Below, piece by piece: positions 38,719-46,643 of a DNA stretch of 64,000 bases. The notes beneath the pieces are model-generated. The model worked only from the letters and a program-made list of their open reading frames with translations. It ran no database searches and had not been told where the DNA came from. This stretch comes from Microbacterium sp. Yaish 1 (GTDB lineage Bacteria > Actinomycetota > Actinomycetes > Actinomycetales > Microbacteriaceae), in NCBI RefSeq assembly GCF_002245215.1, contig NZ_NPMR01000002.1, positions 1,405,557-1,469,556 on the forward strand, in the 5' to 3' direction. How positions within the stretch are numbered: position 1 is the first letter of the stretch; each line of letters begins with the position of its first letter. The position numbers and the translations under genes were made by a program.

Positions 38719-39626
38719 CACTTCTCCTCGTCGGCGTCGCCGTAGGGCAGGCGCGGATCGATCTGCTGGGTGCGCCAGGTCTCGCGCACCCAGGCGTGGG
38801 CGGGGTCGTCGCTGATGAGCCACGCGCGCTCGGGGTCGGGTCCCGCCATCACGTTCAGGTAGTAGAGGTCGTAGCCGGGGGCTGCCACGGCTGGGCCGTG
38901 ATAACCGTAGGGCACGAGGGCGATGTCGCCCGAGCGCACCTGCTCGTCGATCGAGATCTCCCCGGCGGGCGAAGACGTCGTGGAGAACAGCCCGAACGCC
39001 GCGTCGGGGTCGACGGACGGCCCGGCGCCGGCGATGGGCGCGCTCTCGAAGTAGTAGATCTCCTCGAGGCGGCTCTCGTGTCCGGGGACGTGCTCGTCGT
39101 GCTTGTGCGCGGGATACGACGACCAGTTGCCCGCGGGAGTGACGACCTCGCAGACGATGAGACGAGCCGCATCGAGCGAGCTCGGGGTGCCGAAGTTGTG
39201 CACCTGACGGCTCGCGGCTCCCGCGCCGCGCAGCTCGACCGCGACCTCCTCGGCGCTGATGTGCCGGCTCGGGTGCCGCTCGTCGGTGGGTGACGAGGCG
39301 ACGGCGACCCGGCCGGCACCGGTGATCCGAAGCGTCGACCCCGCGGAGACGTACAGGACGTCCGTCGGTCCGGCGAACACCGACGGGCGGCCGCGGAGGA
39401 CCGTCGTCTGCGACTCTGCGCCCTCGCCGTGGTCGACGACGAAGCTCCCCTGCAGGGGCACGACGATCCGTTCCGCCCCGGTCTCCTCGAGCACGAGCTC
39501 GTCGCCGTCGGCGAGCGCGGCGACGTGCAGCCCGGTGTGCGCCCATCCCGGCAGACGGTCGTCGACGACGCTCTCCCAGCCGCCCTGCGCGAGCGCGCCG
39601 CGTCGGTGGAACCAGGTGGCGCTCAT
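38718..39626 (-). CDS. iolB: 5-deoxy-glucuronate isomerase
   Basis: A 302-residue cupin isomerase converting 5-deoxy-glucuronate to 2-deoxy-5-keto-gluconate. Cupin metal residues are visible in SSYPAHKHDEH and RLEEIYYFESA, with PYGYHGPAVAAPGYDLYYLNVMAG near the C-terminus. The ATG at 39626 overlaps the iolA stop by one base. It sits in pathway context between iolA and iolD. Confidence 0.94.
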   Translation of the reverse strand: MSATWFHRRGALAQGGWESVVDDRLPGWAHTGLHVAALADGDELVLEETGAERIVVPLQGSFVVDHGEGAESQTTVLRGRPSVFAGPTDVLYVSAGSTLRITGAGRVAVASSPTDERHPSRHISAEEVAVELRGAGAASRQVHNFGTPSSLDAARLIVCEVVTPAGNWSSYPAHKHDEHVPGHESRLEEIYYFESAPIAGAGPSVDPDAAFGLFSTTSSPAGEISIDEQVRSGDIALVPYGYHGPAVAAPGYDLYYLNVMAGPDPERAWLISDDPAHAWVRETWRTQQIDPRLPYGDADEEK

Positions 39627-41176
39627 CAGGAGTTCTGCGGGAAGCCGAGGTTGATCCCGCCGTGCTCCGAGGCACCGCGCGTCGCCGGGTCGAGCCACCG
39701 GCTCGTCACCGCCTTCTCGCGCGTGAAGAACTCGAAGCCGTGCACGCCGTACGCCTTCGCGTCGCCGAAGAGCGACTGCTTCCAGCCGCCGAACGAGTGA
39801 TACGCCACGGGCACCGGGATCGGTACGTTGATGCCGATCATCCCGACCTCGACCTCGTTCTGGAACCGGCGTGCGGCACCGCCGTCGTTCGTGAAGATCG
39901 CGGTCCCATTGCCGAACCGGCCGGAGTTGATGAGCGCGACGCCCTCGTCGAAGGTCGCGACGCGGACGACCGCGAGCACGGGACCGAAGATCTCCTCCTG
40001 GTAGGCGCGTGAGGAGGTCGGGATGCCGTCGATCAGCGTCGGTCCGAAGAAGAATCCGTCCTCATGCCCGGCCACCGAGAAGCGACGACCGTCGACGACG
40101 ATGCGGGCACCGTCCGCTTCGGCGATGTCGACGTACTCCGCGACCTTGTCGCGATGCGCGCGCGAGATGAGCGGCCCCATGTCAGGCTCGGTCTCGGCCG
40201 AGCCGTCGCCGACCCGCAGCGCCGCGATGCGGTCGCCGATCTTCTCGATGAGCGCATCCGCGACCGGTTCGACGGCGAGCACGACGCTGATCGCCATGCA
40301 CCGCTCCCCCGCCGCGCCGTACCCGGCGTTCACAGCCTGATCGGCCACGAGGTCGAGGTCGGCGTCGGGCAGCACCAGCATGTGGTTCTTCGCGCCGCCG
40401 AGCGCCTGCACCCGCTTGCCGTGACGAGATGCCGTCTCGTAGATGTACTGCGCGATCGGCGTCGAGCCGACGAACGAGATCGACGACACGTCGGGGCTCT
40501 CGAGGAGGCCGTCGACGGCGAGCTTGTCGCCCTGCAGCACCGTGAACGCGCCGTCGGGAAGCCCCGCCTCCTGCCAGAGTCGCGCGAGCCACAGCGCCGC
40601 GGACGGATCCTTCTCGCTCGGCTTGAGCACGACGGCGTTACCGGCCGCGAGGGCCACGGGGAAGAACCACATCGGGACCATCGCCGGGAAGTTGAAGGGC
40701 GAGACGATGCCGACGACCCCGAGGGGCTGCTTGATCGAGTAGACGTCGATGCCCGTCGACGCGTTCTCGCTGAACGCCCCCTTGATCAGGTGCGGGAACC
40801 CGGTCGCCAGCTCGACGACCTCCTGCCCGCGCAGGATCTCGCCCATCGCATCCGAGACCACCTTGCCGTGCTCGGCGGTGATGATGCGCGCGAGCTCCGG
40901 CTTGCGGGCGTTCAGCAGCTCGCGGAACGCGAACAGCACACTCTGTCGACGGGCCACGGAATACCGTGACCAGACCTCGAAGCCGCGGCGAGCCGACGCG
41001 ATGGCCCGCTCGATCGTCTGCTCGTCGGCGAGCGCCACCTCGGCGCTGACCTGGCCGGTCGCCGGGTTGAACACCGGCGCGGTGCGGGTGCCGTCGGGTG
41101 CGTATTCGCCTCCGTCGATCCAGTGCGGGATGACGGGCACGTCGCCGGTCGGGTCGGCGGTCGCGGAAGCAGCCAT
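39626..41176 (-). CDS. iolA: CoA-acylating methylmalonate-semialdehyde dehydrogenase
   Basis: A 516-residue aldehyde dehydrogenase converting malonate semialdehyde to acetyl-CoA and CO2 (also methylmalonate semialdehyde to propionyl-CoA). The catalytic Cys is C293 in GYGAAGERCMAIS. The usual general-base Glu of hydrolytic aldehyde dehydrogenases is replaced by Asn (N264 in LGGAKNHMLVLPDAD), as in CoA-acylating members. It performs the last step of inositol catabolism and follows the aldolase gene after a 27-nt gap. Confidence 0.95.
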   Translation of the reverse strand: MAASATADPTGDVPVIPHWIDGGEYAPDGTRTAPVFNPATGQVSAEVALADEQTIERAIASARRGFEVWSRYSVARRQSVLFAFRELLNARKPELARIITAEHGKVVSDAMGEILRGQEVVELATGFPHLIKGAFSENASTGIDVYSIKQPLGVVGIVSPFNFPAMVPMWFFPVALAAGNAVVLKPSEKDPSAALWLARLWQEAGLPDGAFTVLQGDKLAVDGLLESPDVSSISFVGSTPIAQYIYETASRHGKRVQALGGAKNHMLVLPDADLDLVADQAVNAGYGAAGERCMAISVVLAVEPVADALIEKIGDRIAALRVGDGSAETEPDMGPLISRAHRDKVAEYVDIAEADGARIVVDGRRFSVAGHEDGFFFGPTLIDGIPTSSRAYQEEIFGPVLAVVRVATFDEGVALINSGRFGNGTAIFTNDGGAARRFQNEVEVGMIGINVPIPVPVAYHSFGGWKQSLFGDAKAYGVHGFEFFTREKAVTSRWLDPATRGASEHGGINLGFPQNS

Positions 41177-41203
41177 GAGGGGAATCCTCTCGGAGTCGGG
41201 GCG

Positions 41204-42082
41204 TCAGGGGTGGACGAGTCGCGCGGCGATGTCGATCGCCGCCTCGACATCGTCGTCATGCGGGTACAGGAGGGTGCGGCCGACGGTGAGCCCGCGGACG
41301 CCCGGCAGGGCGAGCGCGTCCTCCCACGAGCGGTAGGTCTCGTCGGGCGAGGTGCCGTTGTCGCCGCCGAGCAGGAGGGTCGGAAGGGTCGTCGCGGCCA
41401 TCACCCGCTCCATCCCCTCGACCACCGGCAGCTTCATCCAGGTGTAGGCGCTGCTGGCGCCGAGCCCCGACGCGATCGCGACCGAATGGATGACGGCATC
41501 GGTGGAGAGATCGTTGACCACCGCCCCGTCCACGCGGCTGCTGAGGAAGGGCTCGAGCATGATCGGAAGCTTCGCGGCTGCGGCCTGCGTCACGGCCCGC
41601 GCCGTCGCCTCGAGCGTGTCCGCCGTGGCAGGGTCGGCGAGGTCGATGCGCATCAGCGTCTTGGCGAAGTCGATCCCGCTCGCGGTCATCGTCGGCACGT
41701 CGTAAGCGGTGAAGCGGTCGTCCATCTCGAAGCTCGCACCCCGCAGCCCGCCGCGGTTCATCGAGCCGACGACGATCTTGTCGTCGAGGAGGCCGAGCAG
41801 CGCGAGATCGTCGATGATGTCGGGGGTTCCGAGCACGCCGTCGACGCCCGGCCGCGCCAGCGCGATCGCCAGGCGTTCGAGGAGGTCGTCGCGGTCGGCC
41901 ATCGCGAGCGGGTCGCCGCCCACCCCGAGGGCCCCGCGGGCGGGGTGGTCCGCGGCGATGATGAACAGCCGCCCGTCGCCCCGCGTGAGCGGCCGGCGTC
42001 GACGTTCCGCGAAAGCGTGGGCGATGCGCTCGGGCCGGGCTGCGCGCGCTTCGCGGACGGCTCCCACGTCGACGCGGCTCAC
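41204..42082 (-). CDS. Cgl0159-type TIM-barrel protein, presumed 2-deoxy-5-keto-gluconate-6-phosphate aldolase
   Basis: A 292-residue beta/alpha-barrel protein of the Cgl0159-like group, related to DeoC/LacD class I aldolases. Candidate active-site lysines lie in AYTWMKLPVVEGMERV and DDKIVVGSMNRGG; IMLEPFLSSRV and PTLLLGGDNGTSPDE are further landmarks. In actinobacterial iol clusters this protein fills the aldolase slot, giving dihydroxyacetone phosphate and malonate semialdehyde. The GTG at 42082 overlaps the iolC stop by 4 nt (GTGA). The exact activity is inferred from the otherwise complete pathway. Confidence 0.85.
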   Translation of the reverse strand: MSRVDVGAVREARAARPERIAHAFAERRRRPLTRGDGRLFIIAADHPARGALGVGGDPLAMADRDDLLERLAIALARPGVDGVLGTPDIIDDLALLGLLDDKIVVGSMNRGGLRGASFEMDDRFTAYDVPTMTASGIDFAKTLMRIDLADPATADTLEATARAVTQAAAAKLPIMLEPFLSSRVDGAVVNDLSTDAVIHSVAIASGLGASSAYTWMKLPVVEGMERVMAATTLPTLLLGGDNGTSPDETYRSWEDALALPGVRGLTVGRTLLYPHDDDVEAAIDIAARLVHP

Positions 42083-43047
42083 CGGCCGGCCTCCGCGAGC
42101 ACGGCCTCGACCTCGGCGGTGGCCGGCATGGCGGTGGAGCATTCCAGACGCGAGGCCACGATCGCTCCGGCGGCGTTCGCGAAGCGCAGCATCCGTTCCA
42201 GCTCCCATCCCTCGAGGAGGCCGTGGCACAGCGCCCCGCCGAACGCGTCGCCCGCACCGAGACCGTTGACGACCTCGACCGGGTGCGGAGGGACGATGAC
42301 GCTCTCGTCGGCGGTGCGGGCGAGCACGCCCCGCGGGCCGAGCTTGACGATGGCGAGCGAGACGCCGCGGGCGAGCAGAGCATCCGCGGCGCGGTCGGGA
42401 TCGGTCTCGCCGACCGCGACCTCGCACTCCTCGCGGTTGCCGACGACGACGTCGACGTGGCCGATGGCGTGCTGCGCGAACGCGGTCGCGTCGGCGCGGT
42501 CGTTCCAGAACATCGGCCGGAAATCCAGGTCGAGGACGGTGTGGGACCGGCGCTCGCGCGCATCCAGCGCCGCGATGTGGGCGCTGCGGCTCGGTTCACG
42601 GCTGAAGCCCGTCAGAGTGACCCAGAGGATGCGGGCGCGGCGGAGGGCTTCCGTATCCAGGTCGGACGTCTCGATGTTGAGGTCGGGCGCCGAGGGCTCG
42701 CGGTAGAAGTAGAGCGGGAAGTCGTCGGGCGGGAAGATCTCGCAGAACGTGATCGGCGTCTTCAGGACGGGATCGACCCCGACCGCGGAGGGGTCGACGC
42801 CGAGGCGATCGAGCTCGGCGAGCAGGTAGCGACCGAACGGGTCGTCGCCCACGCGCGACACCAGGCCGCTCGCAAGACCGTGCCGCGCCGCGGCGACCGT
42901 CACGTTCGCGGCGGACCCGCCGAGGAACTTGCCGAAGGTCGACACGTCCTCGAGCCCGACGCCGTGCTGCAGCGGATAGAGGTCGACTCCCAGTCGGCCG
43001 AGCGCGATGAGGTCGGCGCCCGGCTCGGTCTCAACGCTGTCGTGCAC
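42079..43047 (-). CDS. iolC: 5-dehydro-2-deoxygluconokinase
   Basis: A 322-residue PfkB-family sugar kinase phosphorylating 2-deoxy-5-keto-gluconate. The ATP and catalytic motif is NGLGAGDAFGGAL with base D267; the N-terminal substrate motif is GKFLGGSAANVTVAAARHG. It is the first gene of the iol operon, behind the promoter at 43085-43114. Context makes the substrate call strong. Confidence 0.93.
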   Translation of the reverse strand: MHDSVETEPGADLIALGRLGVDLYPLQHGVGLEDVSTFGKFLGGSAANVTVAAARHGLASGLVSRVGDDPFGRYLLAELDRLGVDPSAVGVDPVLKTPITFCEIFPPDDFPLYFYREPSAPDLNIETSDLDTEALRRARILWVTLTGFSREPSRSAHIAALDARERRSHTVLDLDFRPMFWNDRADATAFAQHAIGHVDVVVGNREECEVAVGETDPDRAADALLARGVSLAIVKLGPRGVLARTADESVIVPPHPVEVVNGLGAGDAFGGALCHGLLEGWELERMLRFANAAGAIVASRLECSTAMPATAEVEAVLAEAGR

Positions 43048-43084
43048 GAGGTACCGTTCTCTCCGTTGCGGCGGTCATGTCCTA

Positions 43085-43161
43085 ACAATAGCTCAATAGC
43101 GAAGGTGGCGACAAGGGTGACTGCCGTCCCGGGCGAAAAAGATATATTGTCGGCACATTCG
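43085..43161. promoter_or_regulatory. divergent iolC/GntR promoters with inverted operator pair
   Basis: Minus strand: TTGTCG (43114 to 43109), an 18-bp spacer and TATTGT (43090 to 43085) for the iol operon. Plus strand: TATATT (43143-43148) is the -10 of the regulator gene. A 15-bp sequence occurs twice in opposite orientation: TTGTCGCCACCTTCG on the minus strand (43114 to 43100) and TTGTCGGCACATTCG on the plus strand (43147-43161), 13 of 15 identical. One copy overlaps the iol -35 and the other covers the start of the regulator transcript. They are the likely operators of the adjacent GntR protein. Confidence 0.68.
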
Positions 43162-43199
43162 CGCTTCCGTATCCGGCGCGTCGAGGGGATGACACGACG

Positions 43200-43961
43200 A
43201 TGACCACCGCCGACACCGTCTGGCCCGAGAGCATCGGCGCCGAACTCGATCGGACCGGTCCGGTTCCGCTGTACTTCCAGGTCTCGACCCGGCTCGAGCA
43301 CGAGATCCGGGCCGGGAACATCGCACCCGGCGCGCGCCTTGAGAACGAGATCGCCATCGCCGAGCGACTGGGCCTCTCGCGCCCCACGATCCGCCGGGCC
43401 ATCCAGGAGCTGGTCGACAAGGGTCTCCTCGTCCGCCGCCGCGGTGTCGGCACGCAGGTCGTGCAGGGCCAGGTGACGCGCCAGGTCGAGCTCACGAGCC
43501 TGTACGAGGATCTCGACAACGCCCAGCAGGGTCCGGCGACCCGCGTCCTCGAGCACGAGGTCCGACCCGCCGACCCGGCGAGCGCGACCGCGCTCGGAGT
43601 CGCGGAGGGCTCCGACATCCTCTACCTGCGTCGGCAGCGGCTCACGGGCACCACACCGATCGCGATCCTCGAGAACTACCTTCCCGCCGACCTCGCAGAC
43701 CTCGATCGCGACGAGCTCGAGCAGCGTGGGCTCTATCAGCTCCTCCGCGCCCGCGGCATCGCGATCCGGATCGCGAAGCAGAAGATCGGCGCCCGCCGCG
43801 CGGAGGGCGACGAGCACGCGCTCCTCGGGATCGAGCGCGGCGGACCGGTGCTGACGATGGAGCGCATCGCCTTCGACAACACCGGCCGCGCGATCGAGTT
43901 CGGTCACCACTGCTACCGCCCCGACATGTACACCTTCGAGACGACCGTCGTCGCCCGCTGA
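43200..43961 (+). CDS. GntR family regulator (HutC/UTRA type), probable inositol regulator
   Basis: A 253-residue regulator. Residues about 20-90 are the GntR winged helix (LYFQVSTRLEHEIRAGNIAP; GLSRPTIRRAIQELVDKGLL). Residues about 100-250 are a UTRA ligand domain (ILYLRRQRLTGTTPIAILENYLP; EFGHHCYRPDMYTFET). It is divergent from iolC, with paired operator-like repeats between, so it probably represses the iol operon and itself until an inositol catabolite is present. GAGGGG lies about 10 nt upstream of the chosen ATG; an out-of-frame ATG lies 10 nt earlier. Confidence 0.9.
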   Translation: MTTADTVWPESIGAELDRTGPVPLYFQVSTRLEHEIRAGNIAPGARLENEIAIAERLGLSRPTIRRAIQELVDKGLLVRRRGVGTQVVQGQVTRQVELTSLYEDLDNAQQGPATRVLEHEVRPADPASATALGVAEGSDILYLRRQRLTGTTPIAILENYLPADLADLDRDELEQRGLYQLLRARGIAIRIAKQKIGARRAEGDEHALLGIERGGPVLTMERIAFDNTGRAIEFGHHCYRPDMYTFETTVVAR

Positions 43962-43986
43962 CGTCCCGCGGTCACGGCTCAGACGC

Positions 43987-44655
43987 TCAGGTGCGGCGGG
44001 CCCGGGCGGGGATCGCGACGACGGCCAGCGCAGCGCAGCCGATGCCGGCGACGAACAGGGGCGGCAGCGCCCAGGTGACCACGACGACGAAGGCCGCCGT
44101 GGCGAGGAGGTACAGCGTCCCGACGAGGTCGCCGCGGGCGGCATCCGGGATCGATCGGATCGCGCCCCGCCAGCCGAGTGCGGGGCTCCAGGCCCCGGCG
44201 GCGAGGAGCAGCGCGACGGCGAGCGCCGCGAGTCCCGCCCAGCCGACCGCCTCGACCACGGCACCGCCCGGGAGGAAGCCCGATCGGGCCAGGTCGATGT
44301 CGAGCAGCAGGATGAGCGCCGCGACGACGGTCACGAGCCCGACGACCGCGCCCGGCAACAGACCGGCACGCACGTCCGCCCAGAACAGGGCGAGCCTCGA
44401 GTCGTCGGCGGCGACATAGCGTCGCAGGTGCCGCACTCCGGCCGCGAGCGCGATCGGGAGCGTGACGACGGCGAGCGAGACGACGCCGATGAGGAGCCCG
44501 ATCAGCAGGACCTCGCCGAGCAGGGCGAACGCCCCGGCAGCACCCGGATGCCGCAGCTGCGGGCGCTCGTCGAGAGTCGGACCGCTGCCGGAACGGTCGG
44601 CCCTCACCGCTGCGCGCTGTTCGCGCCGCGTGCGCGGACGCTCGTCGGTCGACAT
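43987..44655 (-). CDS. DUF624 (YesL-like) membrane protein
   Basis: A 222-residue membrane protein with about five hydrophobic segments starting near residue 47, after a basic, Arg-rich cytoplasmic N-terminus. The segment LPIALAAGVRHLRRYVAADD followed by SRLALFWADVRAG is typical of DUF624. The ATG lies 2 nt after the permease stop, so it is the fourth gene of importer 3, as in importer 1 at the window start. Family function is unproven; an importer accessory role is inferred. Confidence 0.8.
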   Translation of the reverse strand: MSTDERPRTRREQRAAVRADRSGSGPTLDERPQLRHPGAAGAFALLGEVLLIGLLIGVVSLAVVTLPIALAAGVRHLRRYVAADDSRLALFWADVRAGLLPGAVVGLVTVVAALILLLDIDLARSGFLPGGAVVEAVGWAGLAALAVALLLAAGAWSPALGWRGAIRSIPDAARGDLVGTLYLLATAAFVVVVTWALPPLFVAGIGCAALAVVAIPARARRT

Positions 44656-44657
44656 CG

Positions 44658-45584
44658 CTAGCCCTTCAGACCCTGCGTGGCCACGCCGTCGACCAGGAAC
44701 TTCTGGAAGACGATGAAGAACAGCAGGATCGGCACCAGCGCGATGAACGACGCCGTCACCGTCGCCCCGTAGTCGCTTGACGAGGTCTGGTCGTTGTAGA
44801 GACGCAGCGCGATCGGCAGCGGGTAGTTCTCCGGGCTCGTGAGGTACAGCAGCGGCCCGAGGAAGTCGTTCCACGCCCAGATGAAGCTGAAGATCGCGCA
44901 CGTGATGAGTGCGGGCTTGATGAGGGGCAGGATGATCGACCAGAAGATGCGCAGGTGTCCCGCGCCGTCGATCTTCGCGGCCTCGTCCATGTCGCGGGGC
45001 ATCTGCCGGATGAACTGCACCAGGAGGAAGACGAAGAACGCCTCGGTCGCGAGGAACTTCGGCAGCAGCAGCGGCCAGTAGGTGTCCACCATCCCGAGAT
45101 TGTTGAAGATGATGTACTGCGGAATGATCACGACGTGGAACGGCAGCAGCAGCGTACCGATCATGGCGGCGAACAGGATGCCGAGTCCCTTGAACTGCAG
45201 GCGGGCGAAGGCGTAGGCCGCGAGCGCCGACGACAGCACCGTTCCGATGACCGAGACGCCGGCGATCAGCAGCGAGTTGGCGAAGAACCGCCACATCGGG
45301 ACGCCCGCGATGCCCTCGGCGACCTTGATGTAGTTGTCGATCGTCGGCGCGTTCGGCAGCAGGCCCATGTTCTGGCCGAACTCGCTGTTGGGCTTGAAGG
45401 TCGACAGCAGCAGCCAGACCAGCGGGTAGAGCACGACCGCGGTGATGACGATGAGGACGGCGAACCAGACGATCGTCTGCCAGGTCTTGCGCTTCACGCG
45501 GCGCCGGGCGGGCGGCATCGGCGTGGTCTGCTGCTCGGCGAAGATGGCCTCGCTCGTGAGCGGTGAGGTGGGTGACGTGGTCAT
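44658..45584 (-). CDS. carbohydrate ABC transporter permease, MalG type
   Basis: A 308-residue CUT1 permease with a long cytoplasmic N-terminus (about 34 residues, Pro/Thr-rich then basic). The EAA loop reads MDEAAKIDGAGHLRIFWSII followed by LPLIKP. The C-terminus DGVATQGLKG is MalG-like. The ATG at 45584 overlaps the upstream permease stop by 4 nt. The substrate is unknown; its operon is preceded by a LacI-type operator. Confidence 0.93.
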   Translation of the reverse strand: MTTSPTSPLTSEAIFAEQQTTPMPPARRRVKRKTWQTIVWFAVLIVITAVVLYPLVWLLLSTFKPNSEFGQNMGLLPNAPTIDNYIKVAEGIAGVPMWRFFANSLLIAGVSVIGTVLSSALAAYAFARLQFKGLGILFAAMIGTLLLPFHVVIIPQYIIFNNLGMVDTYWPLLLPKFLATEAFFVFLLVQFIRQMPRDMDEAAKIDGAGHLRIFWSIILPLIKPALITCAIFSFIWAWNDFLGPLLYLTSPENYPLPIALRLYNDQTSSSDYGATVTASFIALVPILLFFIVFQKFLVDGVATQGLKG

Positions 45585-46573
45585 CGGTTGTCTCCCGAGT
45601 AGTGCACCCACGACTTCTGGGTGCGGAAGAGGATGAGGGCGATGATGGCGACGACGACGAGGAGGACCCAGGCGATCGCGGCGGCGTACCCCATGCGACC
45701 ATCGGCGAATCCGGTCTTGTAGAGGTAGACCGTGATGAAGTTCGTCATCCCGGCGGGACCGCCGGTGCCGTTGGAGATGATGTAGGCCGACCCGAAGACC
45801 TGGAAGGCTCCGATGAGGCCGAGCAGCAGGTTGAAGAAGATGACGGGCGAGAGCATCGGCACCGTCACGGCGCGGAAGCGGCGCAGGGCGTTGGCGCCGT
45901 CCATCTCGGCCGCCTCGTACAGCTCCTTCGGGATCTGCTTGAGGCCCGCGAGGAAGATGACCATGGTCGCGCCGAACTGCCAGACGGCCAGGAGGATCAT
46001 CATCGGCAGGATGAGGCCGGGGTTGCCGATCCAGCCGCCGAGATCGATGCCGAAGACGTTCAGGCCGTTGTCGACGGGACCGTTCGTGGCGAACATGGCG
46101 CGCCACACGATCGCGACCGAGACCGAGGCGCCGATGAGCGACGGTGCGTAGAACGCCGAGCGGAAGAAGGCGGCGCCCTTGTCGCGGTAGTTCAGCAGCA
46201 GGGCGATCAGCAGCGCGGCGATGAGCGAGATCGGGGTGCCCACGAGCACGTAGATCAGGGTGATCTGCGCCGACTGCATGAAGCTCGGGTCGTTGGTGAA
46301 GAGCCGGATGTAGTTGTCGAGGCCGATCCACTGGGGCGGCGCGAAGATGTTGTAGCTCGTGAACGACAGGTACAGCGAGTACGCCATCGGCACGAGCGTG
46401 AGCCCGAAGAAGCCGACGAGCCACGGCAGGAGGAAGCCGTACCCCGCGACGGTCTCGCGAGCCGCGCGCTTGCGGGCGCCGGGGCGATCGAGGTGTTCGG
46501 GGCGCGGCTTCCGGACGAGGCCGCGTCGCGGCGACTCCTTGGTGACGATCACCCGTGTGGCGGTAGTGGTCAC
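45581..46573 (-). CDS. sugar ABC transporter permease, MalF type
   Basis: A 330-residue CUT1 permease. A basic N-terminus (residues 5-40) precedes the first helix near residue 47. The EAA loop reads YEAAEMDGANALRRFRAVTV then PMLSP. GTG 46573 is chosen because AGGAG lies 5 nt upstream. It is separated from the binding-protein gene by a 70-nt gap holding a strong hairpin. Partner of the MalG-type permease that follows. Confidence 0.93.
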   Translation of the reverse strand: MTTTATRVIVTKESPRRGLVRKPRPEHLDRPGARKRAARETVAGYGFLLPWLVGFFGLTLVPMAYSLYLSFTSYNIFAPPQWIGLDNYIRLFTNDPSFMQSAQITLIYVLVGTPISLIAALLIALLLNYRDKGAAFFRSAFYAPSLIGASVSVAIVWRAMFATNGPVDNGLNVFGIDLGGWIGNPGLILPMMILLAVWQFGATMVIFLAGLKQIPKELYEAAEMDGANALRRFRAVTVPMLSPVIFFNLLLGLIGAFQVFGSAYIISNGTGGPAGMTNFITVYLYKTGFADGRMGYAAAIAWVLLVVVAIIALILFRTQKSWVHYSGDNR

Positions 46574-46604
46574 GATGCTCCTGAGGATGCGGGGAGGATG
46601 CAGG

Positions 46605-46637
46605 CCCGCGGGCCGGCGCTGCGCACCGGCCCGCGGG
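46605..46637 (-). other. intercistronic hairpin between binding-protein and permease genes
   Basis: Perfect 12-bp inverted repeats CCCGCGGGCCGG (46605-46616) and CCGGCCCGCGGG (46626-46637) flank a 9-nt loop. They lie between the binding-protein stop and the first permease start, exactly as the hairpins do in importer 1. There is no U-run. Differential expression of the binding protein is the likely role. Confidence 0.7.
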
Positions 46638-46643
46638 AACGGG

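Noticed and set aside
36793..39675. 960-codon frame suggesting a fused IolB-region/IolD protein
   Set aside because: The part upstream of 38718 is antisense-like, Arg-rich sequence lying over iolB in another frame; a ribosome-binding site and TGATG overlap mark the real iolD start.
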